Assembly (NCBI RefSeq): GCF_051014685.1
Contig: NW_027478970.1
Coordinates: 248,001 to 312,000, forward strand
Length of the DNA stretch: 64,000 nt
Direction: 5' to 3'
Source of the DNA: Ptiloglossa arizonensis
Lineage: Eukaryota; Arthropoda; Insecta; Hymenoptera; Colletidae
Each line of letters starts with the position of its first letter. Positions within the stretch are counted from its first letter, which is position 1. Below the pieces are notes generated by a model. It ran no database searches and was not told the DNA's origin. It worked only from the letters and a program-made list of their open reading frames with translations. Positions 10,503-23,410 of this stretch are shown here, piece after piece. A program made the translations under genes and the position numbers.

Positions 10503-11552
10503 CGTTCTAGTTATTCGTCTCGAGCATCAGAACTGCGAAACATTTGAGTTTCTCAAGCGTTTCTTACATCCAAACTGCCATATCTCGCGAACGGATTGAC
10601 CAATCCGCAAAATTTCTGTTGCATCTGAAAGTAGAAACCCGCCCGATTACAACGGTATGTGTAGTCTTCCCCTAGGCCGTTCTAGTTATTCGTCTCGAGC
10701 ATCAGAACTGCGAAACTTTTGACTTTCTCAAGCGTTTCTTACCTCCAAACTGCCATATCTCGCGAACGGATTGACCAATCCGCAAAATTTCTGTTGCATC
10801 TGAAAGTAGAAACCCGCCCGATTACAACGGTGTGTGTAGTCTTCCCCTAGGCCGTTCTAGTTATTCGTCTCGAGCATCAGAACTGCGAAACATTTGAGTT
10901 TCTCAAGCGTTTCTTACCTCCAATCTGCCATATCTCGCGAACGGATTGACCAATCCGCAAAATTTCTGTTGCATCTGAAAGTAGAAACCCGCCCGATAAC
11001 AACGGTATGTGTAGTCTTCCCCTAGGCCGTTCTAGTTATTCGTCTCGAGCATCAGAACTGCGAAACTTTTGAGTTTCTCAAGCGTTTCTTACCTCCAAAC
11101 TGCCATATCTCGCGAACGGATTGACAAATCCGCAAAATTTCTGTTGCATCTGAAAGTAGAAACCCGCCCGATTACAACGGTATGTGTAGTCTTCCCCTAG
11201 GCGGTTCTATTTATTCGTCCCGAGCATCAGAACTGCGAAAATTTTGAGTTTCTCATGCGTTTCTTACCTCCAAACTGCCATATCTCGCGAACGAATTGAC
11301 CAATCCGCAAAATTCATGTTGCATCTGAAAGTAGAAACTCGCCCGATTACAACGATATGCCTACTTTTTCCCTAGGCCGTTCTAGTTATTCGTTTCGAGC
11401 ATCAGAACTGCGAAAATTTTGATTTTCTCAAGCGTTTCTTACATCCAAACTGCCATATCTCGCGAACGGATTGACCAATCCGCAAAATTTCTGTTGCATC
11501 TGAAAGTAGAAACCCGCCCGATTACAACGGTGTGTGTAGTATTCCCCTAGGC
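10503..11552 (+). repeat. 6-mer higher-order repeat (1050 bp), copy 6
   Basis: Counterpart of 1576-2625. One private change is seen at 10924 (CAATCTGCC for CAAACTGCC). Confidence 0.92.
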
Positions 11553-12246
11553 CGTTCTAGTTATTCGTCTCGAGCATCAGAACTGCGAAACATTTGAGTT
11601 TCTCAAGCGTTTCTTACCTCCAAACTGCCATATCTCGCGAACGGATTGACCAATCCGCAAAATTTCTGTTGCATCTGAAAGTAGAAACCCGCCCGATTAC
11701 AACGGTATGTGTAGTCTTCCCCTAGGCCGTTCTAGTTATTCGTCTCGAGCATCAGAACTGCGAAACTTTTGAGTTTCACAAGCGTTTCTTACCTCCAAAC
11801 TGCCATATCTCGCGAACGGATTGACCAATCCGCAAAATTTCTGTTGCATCTGAAAGTAGAAACCCGCCCGATAACAACGGTATGTGTAGTCTTCCCCTCG
11901 GCCGTTCTAGTTATTCGTTTCGAGCATCAGAACTGCGAAAATTTTTAGTTTCTCAAGCGTTTCTTACCTCCAAACTGCCATATCTCGCGAACGGATTGAC
12001 CAATCCGCAAAATTTCTGTTGCATCTGAAAGTAGAAACTCGCCCGATTACAACGGTATGTGTACTTTTCCCCTAGACCGTTCCAGTTATTCGTTTAGAGC
12101 ATCAGAACAGCGAAAATTTTGAGTTTCTCAAGTGCTTCTTACCTCCAAACTCCCATATCTCGCGAACGGATTGACCAATCCGCAAAATTTCTGTTGCACC
12201 TGAAAGCAGAAACTCGCCCGACTACAACGGCGTGCGTACTTTTCCC
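11440..12246 (+). repeat. A/B boundary block, copy 1
   Basis: About 807 bp spanning the switch from A-type to B-type monomers: GTAGTATTCC, GAAACATTTG, then GAAACTTTTGAGTTTCAC, CCCCTCGGCC, TTTTTAG, then CGTTTAGAGC with AACAGCG. It recurs at 17739-18545. I saw no difference inside the shared part. Confidence 0.88.
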
Positions 12247-12252
12247 CTAGGC

Positions 12253-12426
12253 CGTTCTAGTTATTCGTTTCGAGCATCAGAATAGCGAAAATTTTGAGTT
12301 TCTCAAGCGTTTCTTACCTCCAAACTGCCATATCTCGCGAAAGATTGACCAATCCGCAAAATTTCTGTTGCATCTGAAAGTAGAATTTCGCCCTATTACA
12401 ACGGTATGCGTACTTTTCCCCTAGTC
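12253..12426 (+). repeat. 174-bp monomer with one-base deletion
   Basis: Reads CGCGAAAGATTGACC where relatives read CGCGAAAGGATTGACC. The lost base removes one G next to the dyad and resets the array phase by minus one. The otherwise related monomer at 18552 does not share it. Confidence 0.88.
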
Positions 12427-15400
12427 CGTTCTAGTTATGCTTGTCGAGCACCAGAACTGCGAAAATTTTGATTTTCTCAAGTGTTTCTTACCTCCAAACT
12501 GCCATATCTCGCGAAAGGTTTGACCAATCCGCAAAATTTCTGTTGCATCTGAAAGTAGAAACTCGCCCTAATACAACGGTATGTGTACTTTTCCCCTAGG
12601 CCGTTCTAGTTATTCCTTTCGAGCATCAGAACAGCGAAAATTTTGAGTTTCTCAAGCGTTTCTTACCTCCAAACTGCCATGTCTCGCGAACGGATCGACC
12701 AATTCGCAAAATTTCTGTTGCATCTGAAAGTAGAAGCTCGCCCGATCACAACGGTATGAGTACTTTTCCCCTAGGCCGTTCTAGTTATTCGTTTCGAGCA
12801 TCAGAACTGTGAACATTTTGAGTTTCTCAACCGTTTCTTACCTCCAAACTGCCATATCTCGCGAACGAATTGACCAATCCGCCAAATTTCTGTTACATCT
12901 GAAAGTAGAAGCTCGCCCTATTACAACGGTATGAGTACTTTTCCCCTAGTCCGTTCTAGTTATGCTTGTCGAGCACCAGAACTGCGAAAATTTTGAGATT
13001 CTCAAGTGATTCTTACTTACAAACTGCCACATCTCGCGAACGGATTGACCAATGCGCAAAATTGCTGTTGCATCTGAAAGTAGAAACTCGCCCGATTACA
13101 ACGGTATGTGTACTTTTCCCCTAGGTCGTTCTAGTTATTCGTTTCGAGCATCAGAACTGTGAACATTTTGAGTTTCTCAAGCGTTTCTTACCTCCAAACT
13201 ACCATATCTCGCGAACGGATTGACCAATCCGCAAAATTTCTGTTGCATCTGAAAGTAGAAGTTCGCCCTATTACAACGGTATGCGTACTTTTCCCCTAAT
13301 CCGTTCTAGTTATGCTTGTCGAGCACCAGAACTGCGAAAATTTTGAGTTTCTCAAGTGTTTCTTACCTCCAAACTCCCATATCTCGCGAACGGATTGACC
13401 AATCCGCAAAATTTCTGTTGCATCTGAAAGCAGAAACCCGCCCGATTACAAAGGTATGCGTACTTTTCCCGTAGGCCGTTCTAGTTATTCGTTTCGAGCA
13501 TCAGAACTGCGAAAATTTTGAGTTTCTCAAGCGTTTCTTACCTCCAAACTGTCATATCTCGCGAACGAATCGACCAATTCGCAAAATTTCTGTTGCATCT
13601 GAAAGTAGAAGCTCGCCCGATCACAACGGTATGAGTACTTTTCCCCTTGGCCGTTCTAGTTATTCGTTTCGAGCATCAGAACTGTGAACATTTTGAGTTT
13701 CTCAACCGTTTCTTACCTCCAAACTGCCATATCTCGCGAACGGATTGACCAATCCGCAAAATTTCTGTTGCATCTGAAAGTAGAAACTCGCCCGATCACA
13801 ACGGTATGAGTACTTTTCCCCTAGTCCGTCCTAGTTATGCTTGTCGAGCACCAGAACTGCGAAAATTTTGTGTTTCTCAAGTGTTTCTTACCTCCAAACT
13901 CCCATATCTCGCGAACGGATTGACCAATCCGCAAAATTTCTGTTGCATCTGAAAGCAGAAACCCGCCCGATTACAAAGGTATGCGTACTTTTCCCGTAGG
14001 CCGTTCTAGTTATTCGTTTCGAGCATCAGAACTGCGAAAATTTTTAGTTTCTCAAGCGTTTCTTACTTACAAACTGCCACATCACGCGAACGGATTGACC
14101 AATCCGCAAAATTTCTGTTGCATCTGAAAGTAGAAACTCGCCCGATTACGACGGTAGGCGTACCTTTCCCCTAGGCCGTTCTGGTTATTCGTTTCGAGCA
14201 TCAGAACTGCGAAAATTTTGAGTTTCTCAAGCGCTTCTTACTTCCAAACTGCCGTATCTCGCGAACGGATTGACCAATCCGCAAAATTTCTGTTGCATCT
14301 GAAAGTAGAAACTCGCCCGATTTCAACAGTGTGTGTACTTTTCCCCTAGTCCGTTCTAGTTATGCTTGTCGAGCATCAGAACTGCGAAAATTTTGAGTTT
14401 CTCAAGCGTTTCTTACCTAAAAACTGCCATATCTCGCGAACGGATTGACCAATCCGCAAAATTTCTGTTGCATCTGAAAGTTGAAACTCGCCCGATTTCA
14501 ACAGTGTGTGTACTTTTCCCCTAGTCCGTTCTAGTTATGCTTGTCGAGCATCAGAACTGCGAAAATTTTGAGATTCTCAAGCGTTTCTTACCTCCAAACT
14601 GCCATATCTCGCGAACGGATTGACCAATCCGCAAAATTTCTGTTGCATCTGAAAGTAGAATCTCGCCCGATTACAACGGTATGTGTACTCTTCCCCTAGG
14701 CCGTTCCAGTTATTCGTTTCGAGCATCAGAACTACGAAAATTTTGAGTTTCTCAAGCGTTTCTTACCTCCAAACTGCCATATCTCGCGAACGGATTGACC
14801 AATCCGCAAAATTTCTGTTGCACCTGAAAGTAGAAACTCGCCCGATCACAACGGTATGAGTACTTTTCCCCTAGCCCGTTCTAGTTATTCGTTTCGAGCA
14901 TCAGAACAGCGAAAATATTGAGTTTCTCAAGCGTTTCTTACCTCCAAACTGCCATATCTCGCGAACGGATTGAACAATCCGCAAAATTTCTGTTGCATCT
15001 GAAAGTAGAAACTCGCCCGATCACAACGGTATGAGTACTTTTCCCCTAGGCCGTTCTAGTTATTCGTTTCGAGCATCAGAACTGTGAACATTTTGAGTTT
15101 CTCAACCGTTTCTTACCTCCAAACTGCCATATTTCGCGAACGGATTGACCAACCCGCAAAATTTCTGTTGCATCTGAAAGTAGAAGCTCGCCCTATTACA
15201 ACGGTATGCGTACTTTTCCCCTAGTCCGTTCTAGTTATGCTTGTCGAGCATCAGAACTGCGAAAATTTTGAGATTCTCAAGCGTTTCTTACCTCCAAACT
15301 GCCATATCTCGCGAACGGATTGAACAATCAGCAAAATTTCTGTTGCATCTGAAAGTAGAATCTCGCCCGATTATAACGGTATGTGTACTCTTCCCCTAGG

Positions 15401-16476
15401 CCGTTCCAGTTATTCGTTTCGAGCACCAGAACTGCGAAAATTTTGAGTTTCTCAACCGTTTCTTACATACAAACTGCCACATCTCGCGAACGGATTGACC
15501 AGTCCGCAAAATTTCTGTTGCATCTGAAAGTAGAAACGCGCCCGATTACAACGGTATGCGTACTTTTCCCCTAGGCCGTTCTGGTTATTCGTTTCGAGCA
15601 TCAGAACTGCGAAAATTTTGAGTTGCTCAAGCGTTTCTTACCTCCAAACTGCAATATCTCGCGAAAGGATTGACCAATCCGCAAAATTTCTGTTGCATCT
15701 GAAAGTAGAAACTCGCCCGATTACAACGGTATGTGTACTTTTCCCCTAGGCCGTTCTAGTTATTCGTTTCGAGCATCAGAACTACGAAAATTTTGAGTTT
15801 CTCAAGCGTTTCTTACCTCCAAACTGCCATATCTCGCGAACGGATTGACCAATCCGCAAAATTTCTGTTGCACCTGAAAGTAGAAACTCGCCCGATCACA
15901 ACGGTATGAGTACTTTTCCCCTAGCCCGTTCTAGTTATTCGTTTCGAGCATCAGAACTGCGAAAATTTTTAGTTTCTCAAGCGTTTCTTACCTCCAAACT
16001 GCCATATCTCGCGAACGGATTGAACAATCCGCAAAATTTCTGTTGCATCTGAAAGTAGAAACTCGCCCGATTACAACGGTATGTGTACTTTTCCCCTAGA
16101 CCGTTACAGTTATTCGTTTAGAGCATCAGAACTGCGAAAATTTTGAGTTTCTCAAGTGCTTCTTACCTCCAAACTCCCATATCTCACGAAAGGATTGACC
16201 AATCCGCAAAATTTCTGTTGCATCTGAAAGTAGAAACTCGCCCGATTACAACGGTATGTGTACTTTTCCCCTAGGCCGTTCTAGTTATTCGTTTCGAGCA
16301 TCAGAACAGCGAAAATTTTGAGTTTCTCAAGCGTTTCTTACCTCTAAACTGCCATATCACGCGAACGGATTGACCAATCCGCAAAATTTCTGTTGCATCT
16401 GAAAGTAGAAACTCGCAGGATTACAACGGTATGAGTAGTTTTCCCCTAGGCCGTTCTAGTTATTCGTTTCGAGCAT

Positions 16477-17001
16477 CAGAACTGCGAAAATTTTGAGTTT
16501 TTCAAGCGTTTCTTACCTCAAAACTGCCATATCTCGCGAACGGATTGACCAATCCTCAAAATTTCTGTTGCATCTGAAAGTAGAAACTCGCAGGATTACA
16601 ACGGTATGAGTAGTTTTCCCCTAGGACGTTCTAGTTATTCGTTTCGAGCATCAGAACTGCGAAAATTTTGAGTTTTTCAAGCGTTTCTTACCTCAAAACT
16701 GCCATATCTCGCGAACGGATTGAACAATCCGCAAAATTTCTGTTGCATCTGAAAGTAGAAACTCGCCCGATTACAACGGTATGGGCAGTTTTCCCCTAGG
16801 CCGTTCTAGTTATTCGTTTCGAGCATCAGAACTGCGAAAATTTTGAGTTTCTCAAGCGTTTCTTACCTCCAAACTGCCATATCTCGCGAACGGATTGACC
16901 AATCCGCAAAATTTCTGTTGCATCTGAAAGTAGAAACTCGCCCGATCACAACGGTATGAGTACTTTTCCCGTAGGCCGTTCTAGTTATTCGTTTCGAGCA
17001 T
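16477..17001 (+). repeat. GCAGGATT / GAGTTTTTC block, ancestral-looking copy
   Basis: Three consecutive monomers, preceded by one ending in CTCGCAGGATTAC: GAGTTTTTCAAG with CCTCAAAACTGCC, a second such monomer, then one following GGGCAGTTTTCC. The same order occurs at 31677-32202, 47603-48128 and 52504-53029. Here the second monomer is 175 bp; in the other three it is 176 bp. Confidence 0.82.
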
Positions 17002-17738
17002 CAGAACTGCGAAAATTTTTAGTTTCTCAAGCGTTTCTTACTTACAAACTGCCACATCACGCGAACGGATTGACCAATCCGCAAAATTTCTGTTGCATCT
17101 GAAAGTAGAAACTCGCCCGATTACGACGGTATGCGTACCTTTCCCCTAGGCCGTTCTGGTTATTCGTTTCGAGCATCAGAACTGCGAAAATTTTGAGTTT
17201 CTCAAGCGTTTCTTACCTCCAAACTGCCATATCTCGCGAACGGATTGACCAATCCGCAAAATTTCTGTTGCATCTGAAAGTAGAAACTCGCCCAATTTCA
17301 ACAGTGTGAGTACTTTTCCCCTAGTCCGTTCTAGTTATGCTTGTCGAGCATCAGAACTGCGAAAATTTTGAGATTCTCAAGCGTTTCTTACCTCCAAACT
17401 GCCATATCTCGCGAACGGATTGAACAATCCGCAAAATTTCTGTTGCATCTGAAAGTAGAAACTCGCCCGATTACAACGGTATGTGCACTTTTCCCCTAGA
17501 CCGTTCCAGTTATTCGTTTCGAGCATCAGAACTGCGAAAATTTTGAGTTTCTCAACCGTTTCTTACATACAAACTGCCACATCTCGCGAACGGACTGACC
17601 AGTCCGCAAAATTTCTGTTGCATCTGAAAGTAGAAACTCGCCCGATCACAACGGTATGAGTACTTTTCCCCTAGCCCGTTCTAGTTATTCGTTTCGAGCA
17701 TCAGAACTGCGAAAATTTTTAGTTTCTCAAGCGTTTCT

Positions 17739-18545
17739 TACCTCCAAACTGCCATATCTCGCGAACGGATTGACCAATCCGCAAAATTTCTGTTGCATCT
17801 GAAAGTAGAAACCCGCCCGATTACAACGGTGTGTGTAGTATTCCCCTAGGCCGTTCTAGTTATTCGTCTCGAGCATCAGAACTGCGAAACATTTGAGTTT
17901 CTCAAGCGTTTCTTACCTCCAAACTGCCATATCTCGCGAACGGATTGACCAATCCGCAAAATTTCTGTTGCATCTGAAAGTAGAAACCCGCCCGATTACA
18001 ACGGTATGTGTAGTCTTCCCCTAGGCCGTTCTAGTTATTCGTCTCGAGCATCAGAACTGCGAAACTTTTGAGTTTCACAAGCGTTTCTTACCTCCAAACT
18101 GCCATATCTCGCGAACGGATTGACCAATCCGCAAAATTTCTGTTGCATCTGAAAGTAGAAACCCGCCCGATAACAACGGTATGTGTAGTCTTCCCCTCGG
18201 CCGTTCTAGTTATTCGTTTCGAGCATCAGAACTGCGAAAATTTTTAGTTTCTCAAGCGTTTCTTACCTCCAAACTGCCATATCTCGCGAACGGATTGACC
18301 AATCCGCAAAATTTCTGTTGCATCTGAAAGTAGAAACTCGCCCGATTACAACGGTATGTGTACTTTTCCCCTAGACCGTTCCAGTTATTCGTTTAGAGCA
18401 TCAGAACAGCGAAAATTTTGAGTTTCTCAAGTGCTTCTTACCTCCAAACTCCCATATCTCGCGAACGGATTGACCAATCCGCAAAATTTCTGTTGCACCT
18501 GAAAGCAGAAACTCGCCCGACTACAACGGCGTGCGTACTTTTCCC
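17739..18545 (+). repeat. A/B boundary block, copy 2, inside the B domain
   Basis: Near-identical to 11440-12246 at offset 6299. It is the only place beyond 11.9 kb where I find CTCGAG-type monomers. The left junction lies inside the monomer at 17677, whose 5' half is B-type and 3' half A-type (AACCCGCCC, GTAGTATTCC). The right junction is near 18546, where CCCGTAGG replaces CCCCTAGG. Confidence 0.88.
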
Positions 18546-21500
18546 GTAGGCCGTTTTAGTTATTCGTTTCGAGCAGCAGAACTGCGAAAATTTTGAGTTT
18601 CTCAAGCGTTTCTTACCTCCAAACTGCCATATCTCGAGAAAGGTTTGACCAATCCGCAAAATTTCTGTTGCATCTGAAAGTAGAAACTCGCCCTAATACA
18701 ACGGTATGTGTACTTTTCCCCTAGGCCGTTCTAGTTATTCCTTTCGAGCATCAGAACAGCGAAAATTTTGAGTTTCTCAAGCGTTTCTTACCTACAAACT
18801 GCCATGTCTCGCGAACGGATCGACCAATTCGCAAAATTTCAGTTGCATCTGAAAGTAGAAGCTCGCCCGCTCACAACGGTATGAGTACTTTTCCCCTAGG
18901 CCGTTCTAGTTATTCGTTTCGAGCATCAGAACTGTGAACATTTTGAGTTTCTCAACCGTTTCTTACCTCCAAACTGCCATATCTCGCGAACGAATTGACC
19001 AATCCGCCAAATTTCTGTTACATCTGAAAGTAGAAGCTCGCCCTATTACAACGGTATGCGTACTTTTCCCCTAGTCCGTTGTAGTTATGCTTGTCGAGCA
19101 CCAGAACTGCGAAAATTTTGAGATTCTCAAGTGTTTCTTACTTACAAACTGCCACATCTCGCGAACGGATTGACCAATCCGCAAAATTTCTGTTGCATCT
19201 GAAAGTAGAAGTTCGCCCTATTACAACGGTATGCGTACTTTTCCCCTAATCCGTTCTAGTTATGCTTGTCGAGCACCAGAACTGCGAAAATTTTGAGTTT
19301 CTCAAGCGTTTCTTACCTCCAAACTGTCATATCTCGCGAACGAATCGACCAATTCGCAAAATTTCTGTTGCATCTGAAAGTAGAAGCTCGCCCGATCACA
19401 ACGGTATGAGTACTTTTCCCCTTGGCCGTTCTAGTTATTCGTTTCGAGCATCAGAACTGTGAACATTTTGAGTTTCTCAACCGTTTCTTACCTCCAAACT
19501 GCCATATCTCGCGAACGGATTGACCAATCCGCAAAATTTCTGTTGCATCTGAAAGTAGAAACTCGCCCGATCACAACGGTATGAGTACTTTTCCCCTAGT
19601 CCGTCCTAGTTATGCTTGTCGAGCACCTGAACTGCGAAAATTTTGTGTTTCTCAAGTGTTTCTTACCTCCAAACTCCCATATCTCGCGAACGGATTGACC
19701 AATCCGCAAAATTTCTGTTGCATCTGAAAGCAGAAACCCGCCCGATTACAAAGGTATGCGTACTTTTCCCGTAGGCCGTTCTAGTTATTCGTTTCGAGCA
19801 TCAGAACTGCGAAAATTTTTAGTTTCTCAAGCGTTTCTTACTTACAAACTGCCACATCACGCGAACGGATTGACCAATCCGCAAAATTTCTGTTGCATCT
19901 GAAAGTAGAAACTCGCCCGATTACGACGGTATGCGTACCTTTCCCCTAGGCCGTTCTGGTTATTCGTTTCGAGCATCAGAACTGCGAAAATTTTGAGTTT
20001 CTCAAGCGTTTCTTACCTCCAAACTGCCATATCTCGCGAACGGATTGAACAATCCGCAAAATTTCTGTTGCATCTGAAAGTAGAAACTCGCCCGATTACA
20101 ACGGTATGTGTACTTTTCCCCTAGACCGTTCCAGTTATTCGTTTAGAGCATCAGAACTGCGAAAATTTTGAGTTTCTCAAGTGCTTCTTACCTCCAAACT
20201 CCCATATCTCGCGAACGGATTGACCAATCCGCAAAAGTTCTGTTGCACCTGAAAGCAGAAACTCGCCCGACTACAACGGTATGCGTACTTTTCCCCTAGG
20301 CCGTTCTAGTTATTCGTTTCGAGCATCAGAACAGCGAAAATTTTGAGTTTCTCAAGCGTTTCTTACCTCCAAACTGCCATATCTCACGAAAGGATTGACC
20401 AATCCGCAAAATTTCTGTTGCACCTGAAAGTAGAAACTCGCCCGATCACAACGGTATGAGTACTTTTCCCCTAGCCCGTTCTAGTTATTCGTTTCGAGCA
20501 TCAGAACTGCGAAAATTTTTAGTTTCTCTAGCGTTTCTTACCTCCAAACTGCCATATCTCGCGAACGGATTGAACAATCCGCAAAATTTCTGTTGCATCT
20601 GAAAGTAGAAACTCGCCCGATTACAACGGTATGTGTACTTTTCCCCTAGACCGTTCCAGTTATTCGTTTCGAGCATCAGAACTACGAAAATTTTGAGTTT
20701 CTCAAGCGTTTCTTACCTCCAAACTGCCATATCTCGCGAACGGATTGACCAATCCGCAAAATTTCTGTTGCACCTGAAAGTAGAAACTCGCCCGATCACA
20801 ACGGTATGAGTACTTTTCCCCTAGCCCGTTCTAGTTATTCGTTTCGAGCATCAGAACTGCGAAAATTTTTAGTTTCTCTAGCGTTTCTTACCTCCAAACT
20901 GCCATATCTCGCGAACGGATTGAACAATCCGCAAAATTTCTGTTGCATCTGAAAGTAGAAACTCGCCCGATTACAACGGTATGTGTACTTTTCCCCTAGA
21001 CCGTTCCAGTTATTCGTTTAGAGCATCAGAACTGCGAAAATTTTGAGTTTCTCAAGTGCTTCTTACCTCCAAACTCCCATATCTCGCGAACGGATTGACC
21101 AATCCGCAAAAGTTCTGTTGCACCTGAAAGCAGAAACTCGCCCGACTACAACGGTATGCGTACTTTTCCCCTAGGCCGTTCTAGTTATTCGTTTCGAGCA
21201 TCAGAACAGCGAAAATTTTGAGTTTCTCAAGCGTTTCTTACCTCCAAACTGCCATATCTCACGAAAGGATTGACAAATCCGCAAAATTTCTGTTGCATCT
21301 GAAAGTAGAAACTCGCCCGATTACAACGGTATGTGTACTTTTCCCCTAGGCCGTTCTAGTTATTCGTTTCGAGCATCAGAACTGTGAACATTTTGAGTTT
21401 CTCAACCGTTTCTTACCTCCAAACTGCCATATTTCGCGAACGGATTGACCAACCCGCAAAATTTCTGTTGCATCTGAAAGTAGAAGCTCGCCCTATTACA

Positions 21501-23410
21501 ACGGTATGCGTACTTTTCCCCTAGTCCGTTCTAGTTATGCTTGTCGAGCACCAGAACTGCGAAAATTTTGTGTTTCTCAAGTGTTTCTTACCTCCAAACT
21601 CCCATATCTCGCGAACGGATTGACCAATCCGCAAAATTTCGGTTGCATCTGAAAGCAGAAACCCGCCCGATTACAAAGGTATGCGTACTTTTCCCGTAGG
21701 CCGTTCTAGTTATTCGTTTCGAGCATCAGAACTGCGAAAATTTTTAGTTTCGCAAGCGTTTCTTACTTACAAACTGCCACATCACGCGAACGGATTGACC
21801 AATCCGCAAAATTTCTGTTGCATCTGAAAGTAGAAACTCGCCCGATTACGGCGGTATGCGTACCTTTCCCCTAGGCCGTTCTGGTTATTCGTTTCGAGCA
21901 TCAGAACTGCGAAAATTTTGAGTTTCTCAAGCGTTTCTTACCTCCAAACTGCCATATCTCGCGAAAGGATTGACCAGTCCGCAAAATTTCTGTTGCATCT
22001 GAAAGTAGAAACTCGCCCGATTACAACGGTATGCGTACTTTTCCCCTAGGCCGTTCTGGTTATTCGTTTCGAGCATCAGAACTGCGAAAATTTTGAGTTG
22101 CTCAAGCGTTTCTTACCTCCAAACTGCAATATCTCGCGAAAGGATTGACCAATCCGCAAAATTTCTGTTGCATCTGAAAGTAGAAACTCGCCCGATTACA
22201 ACGGTATGGGCAGTTTTCCCCTAGGCCGCTCTAGTTATTCGTTTCGAGCATCAGAACTGCGAAAATTTTGAGTTTCTCAAGCGTTTCTTACCTCCAAACT
22301 GCCATATCTCGCGAACGGATTGACCAATCCGCAAAATTTCTGTTGCATCTGAAAGTAGAAACTCGCCCGATCACAACGGTATGAGTACTTTTCCCCTAGG
22401 CCGTTCTAGTTATTCGTTTCGAGCATCAGAACTGTGAACATTTTGAGTTTCTCAACCGTTTCTTACCTCCAAACTGCCATATTTCGCGAACGGATTGACC
22501 AACCCGCAAAATTTCTGTTGCATCTGAAAGTAGAAGCTCGCCCTATTACAACGGTATGCGTACTTTTCCCCTAGTCCGTTCTAGTTATGCTTGTCGAGCA
22601 CCAGAACTGCGAAAATTTTGAGTTTCTCAAGCGTTCCGTACCTCCAAACTGCCATATCTCGCGAACGGATTGACCAATCCGCAAAATTTCTGTTGCATCT
22701 GAAAGTAGAAACTCGCCCGATCAGAACGGTATGAGTACTTTTCCCCTAGTCCGTTCTAGTTATGCTTGTCGAGCACCAGAACTGCGAAAATTTTGTGTTT
22801 CTCAAGTGTTTCATACCTCCAAACTCCCATATCTCGCGAACGGATTGACCAATCCGCAAAATTTCTGTTGCATCTGAAAGCAGAAACCCGCCCGATTACA
22901 AAGGTATGCGTACTTTTCCCGTAGGCCGTTCTAGTTATTCGTTTCGAGCATCAGAACTGCGAAAATTTTTAGTTTCTCAAGCGTTTCTTACTTACAAACT
23001 GCCACATCACGCGAACGGATTGACCAATCCGCAAAATTTCTGTTGCATCTGAAAGTAGAAACTCGCCCGATTACGACGGTATGCGTACCTTTCCCCTAGG
23101 CCGTTCTGGTTATTCGTTTCGAGCATCAGAACTGCGAAAATTTTGAGTTTCTCAAGCGTTTCTTACCTCCAAACTGCCATATCTCGCGAACGGATTGACC
23201 AATCCGCAAAATTTCTGTTGCATCTGAAAGTAGAAACTCGCCCGATTTCAACAGTGTGTGTACTTTTCCCCTAGTCCGTTCTAGTTATGCTTGTCGAGCA
23301 TCAGAACTGCGAAAATTTTGAGATTCTCAAGCGTTTCTTACCTCCAAACTGCCATATCTCGCGAACGGATTGACCAATCCGCAAAATTTCTGTTGCATCT
23401 GAAAGTAGAA

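Larger units (their letters stand above)
8928..11552 (+). repeat. 15-monomer segmental duplication, copy 2
   Basis: Near-identical counterpart of the first 2625 bases. The match ends inside the monomer at 11553, where TTACCTCC replaces TTACATCC. On its left the copy runs on from the 6-mer tandem at 7528-9627, and the same lead monomers occur once more at 7878-8402. Confidence 0.92.
1..11902 (+). repeat. A-type satellite domain (CTCGAG-bearing monomers)
   Basis: Most monomers here read ATTCGTCTCGAGC near position 11, giving a CTCGAG hexamer, then GAAACATTTG or GAAACTTTTG where the rest of the array has GAAAATTTTG. They also have AGAAACCCGCC instead of AGAAACTCGCC and end in GTGTAGTCTTCC. B-type monomers with TTTCGAGC are interspersed (351, 1401, 5251, 5952, 7703-8402). 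After 11902 this signature vanishes, except in one copied block near 17.7-18.5 kb. The domain is organised in 6-mers, several of them indistinguishable, so it is the most recently homogenised part of the window. Confidence 0.9.
11903..21813 (+). repeat. B-type satellite domain, diverged part
   Basis: Monomers with TTTCGAGC or TTATGCTTGTCGAGC, AGAAACTCGCC or AGAAGCTCGCC, and GTACTTTTCC ends. No single higher-order period dominates, and neighbouring monomers differ at many sites. Internal repetition is partial: 12.5-14.2 kb resembles 18.6-20.0 kb, first at 35 monomers distance and later at 33. Doublets of similar monomers occur at 14352/14527 (TTCAACAGTGTG) and 16477/16652 (GAGTTTTTCAAG). An A-type block lies within it at 17739-18545. 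Confidence 0.85.
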
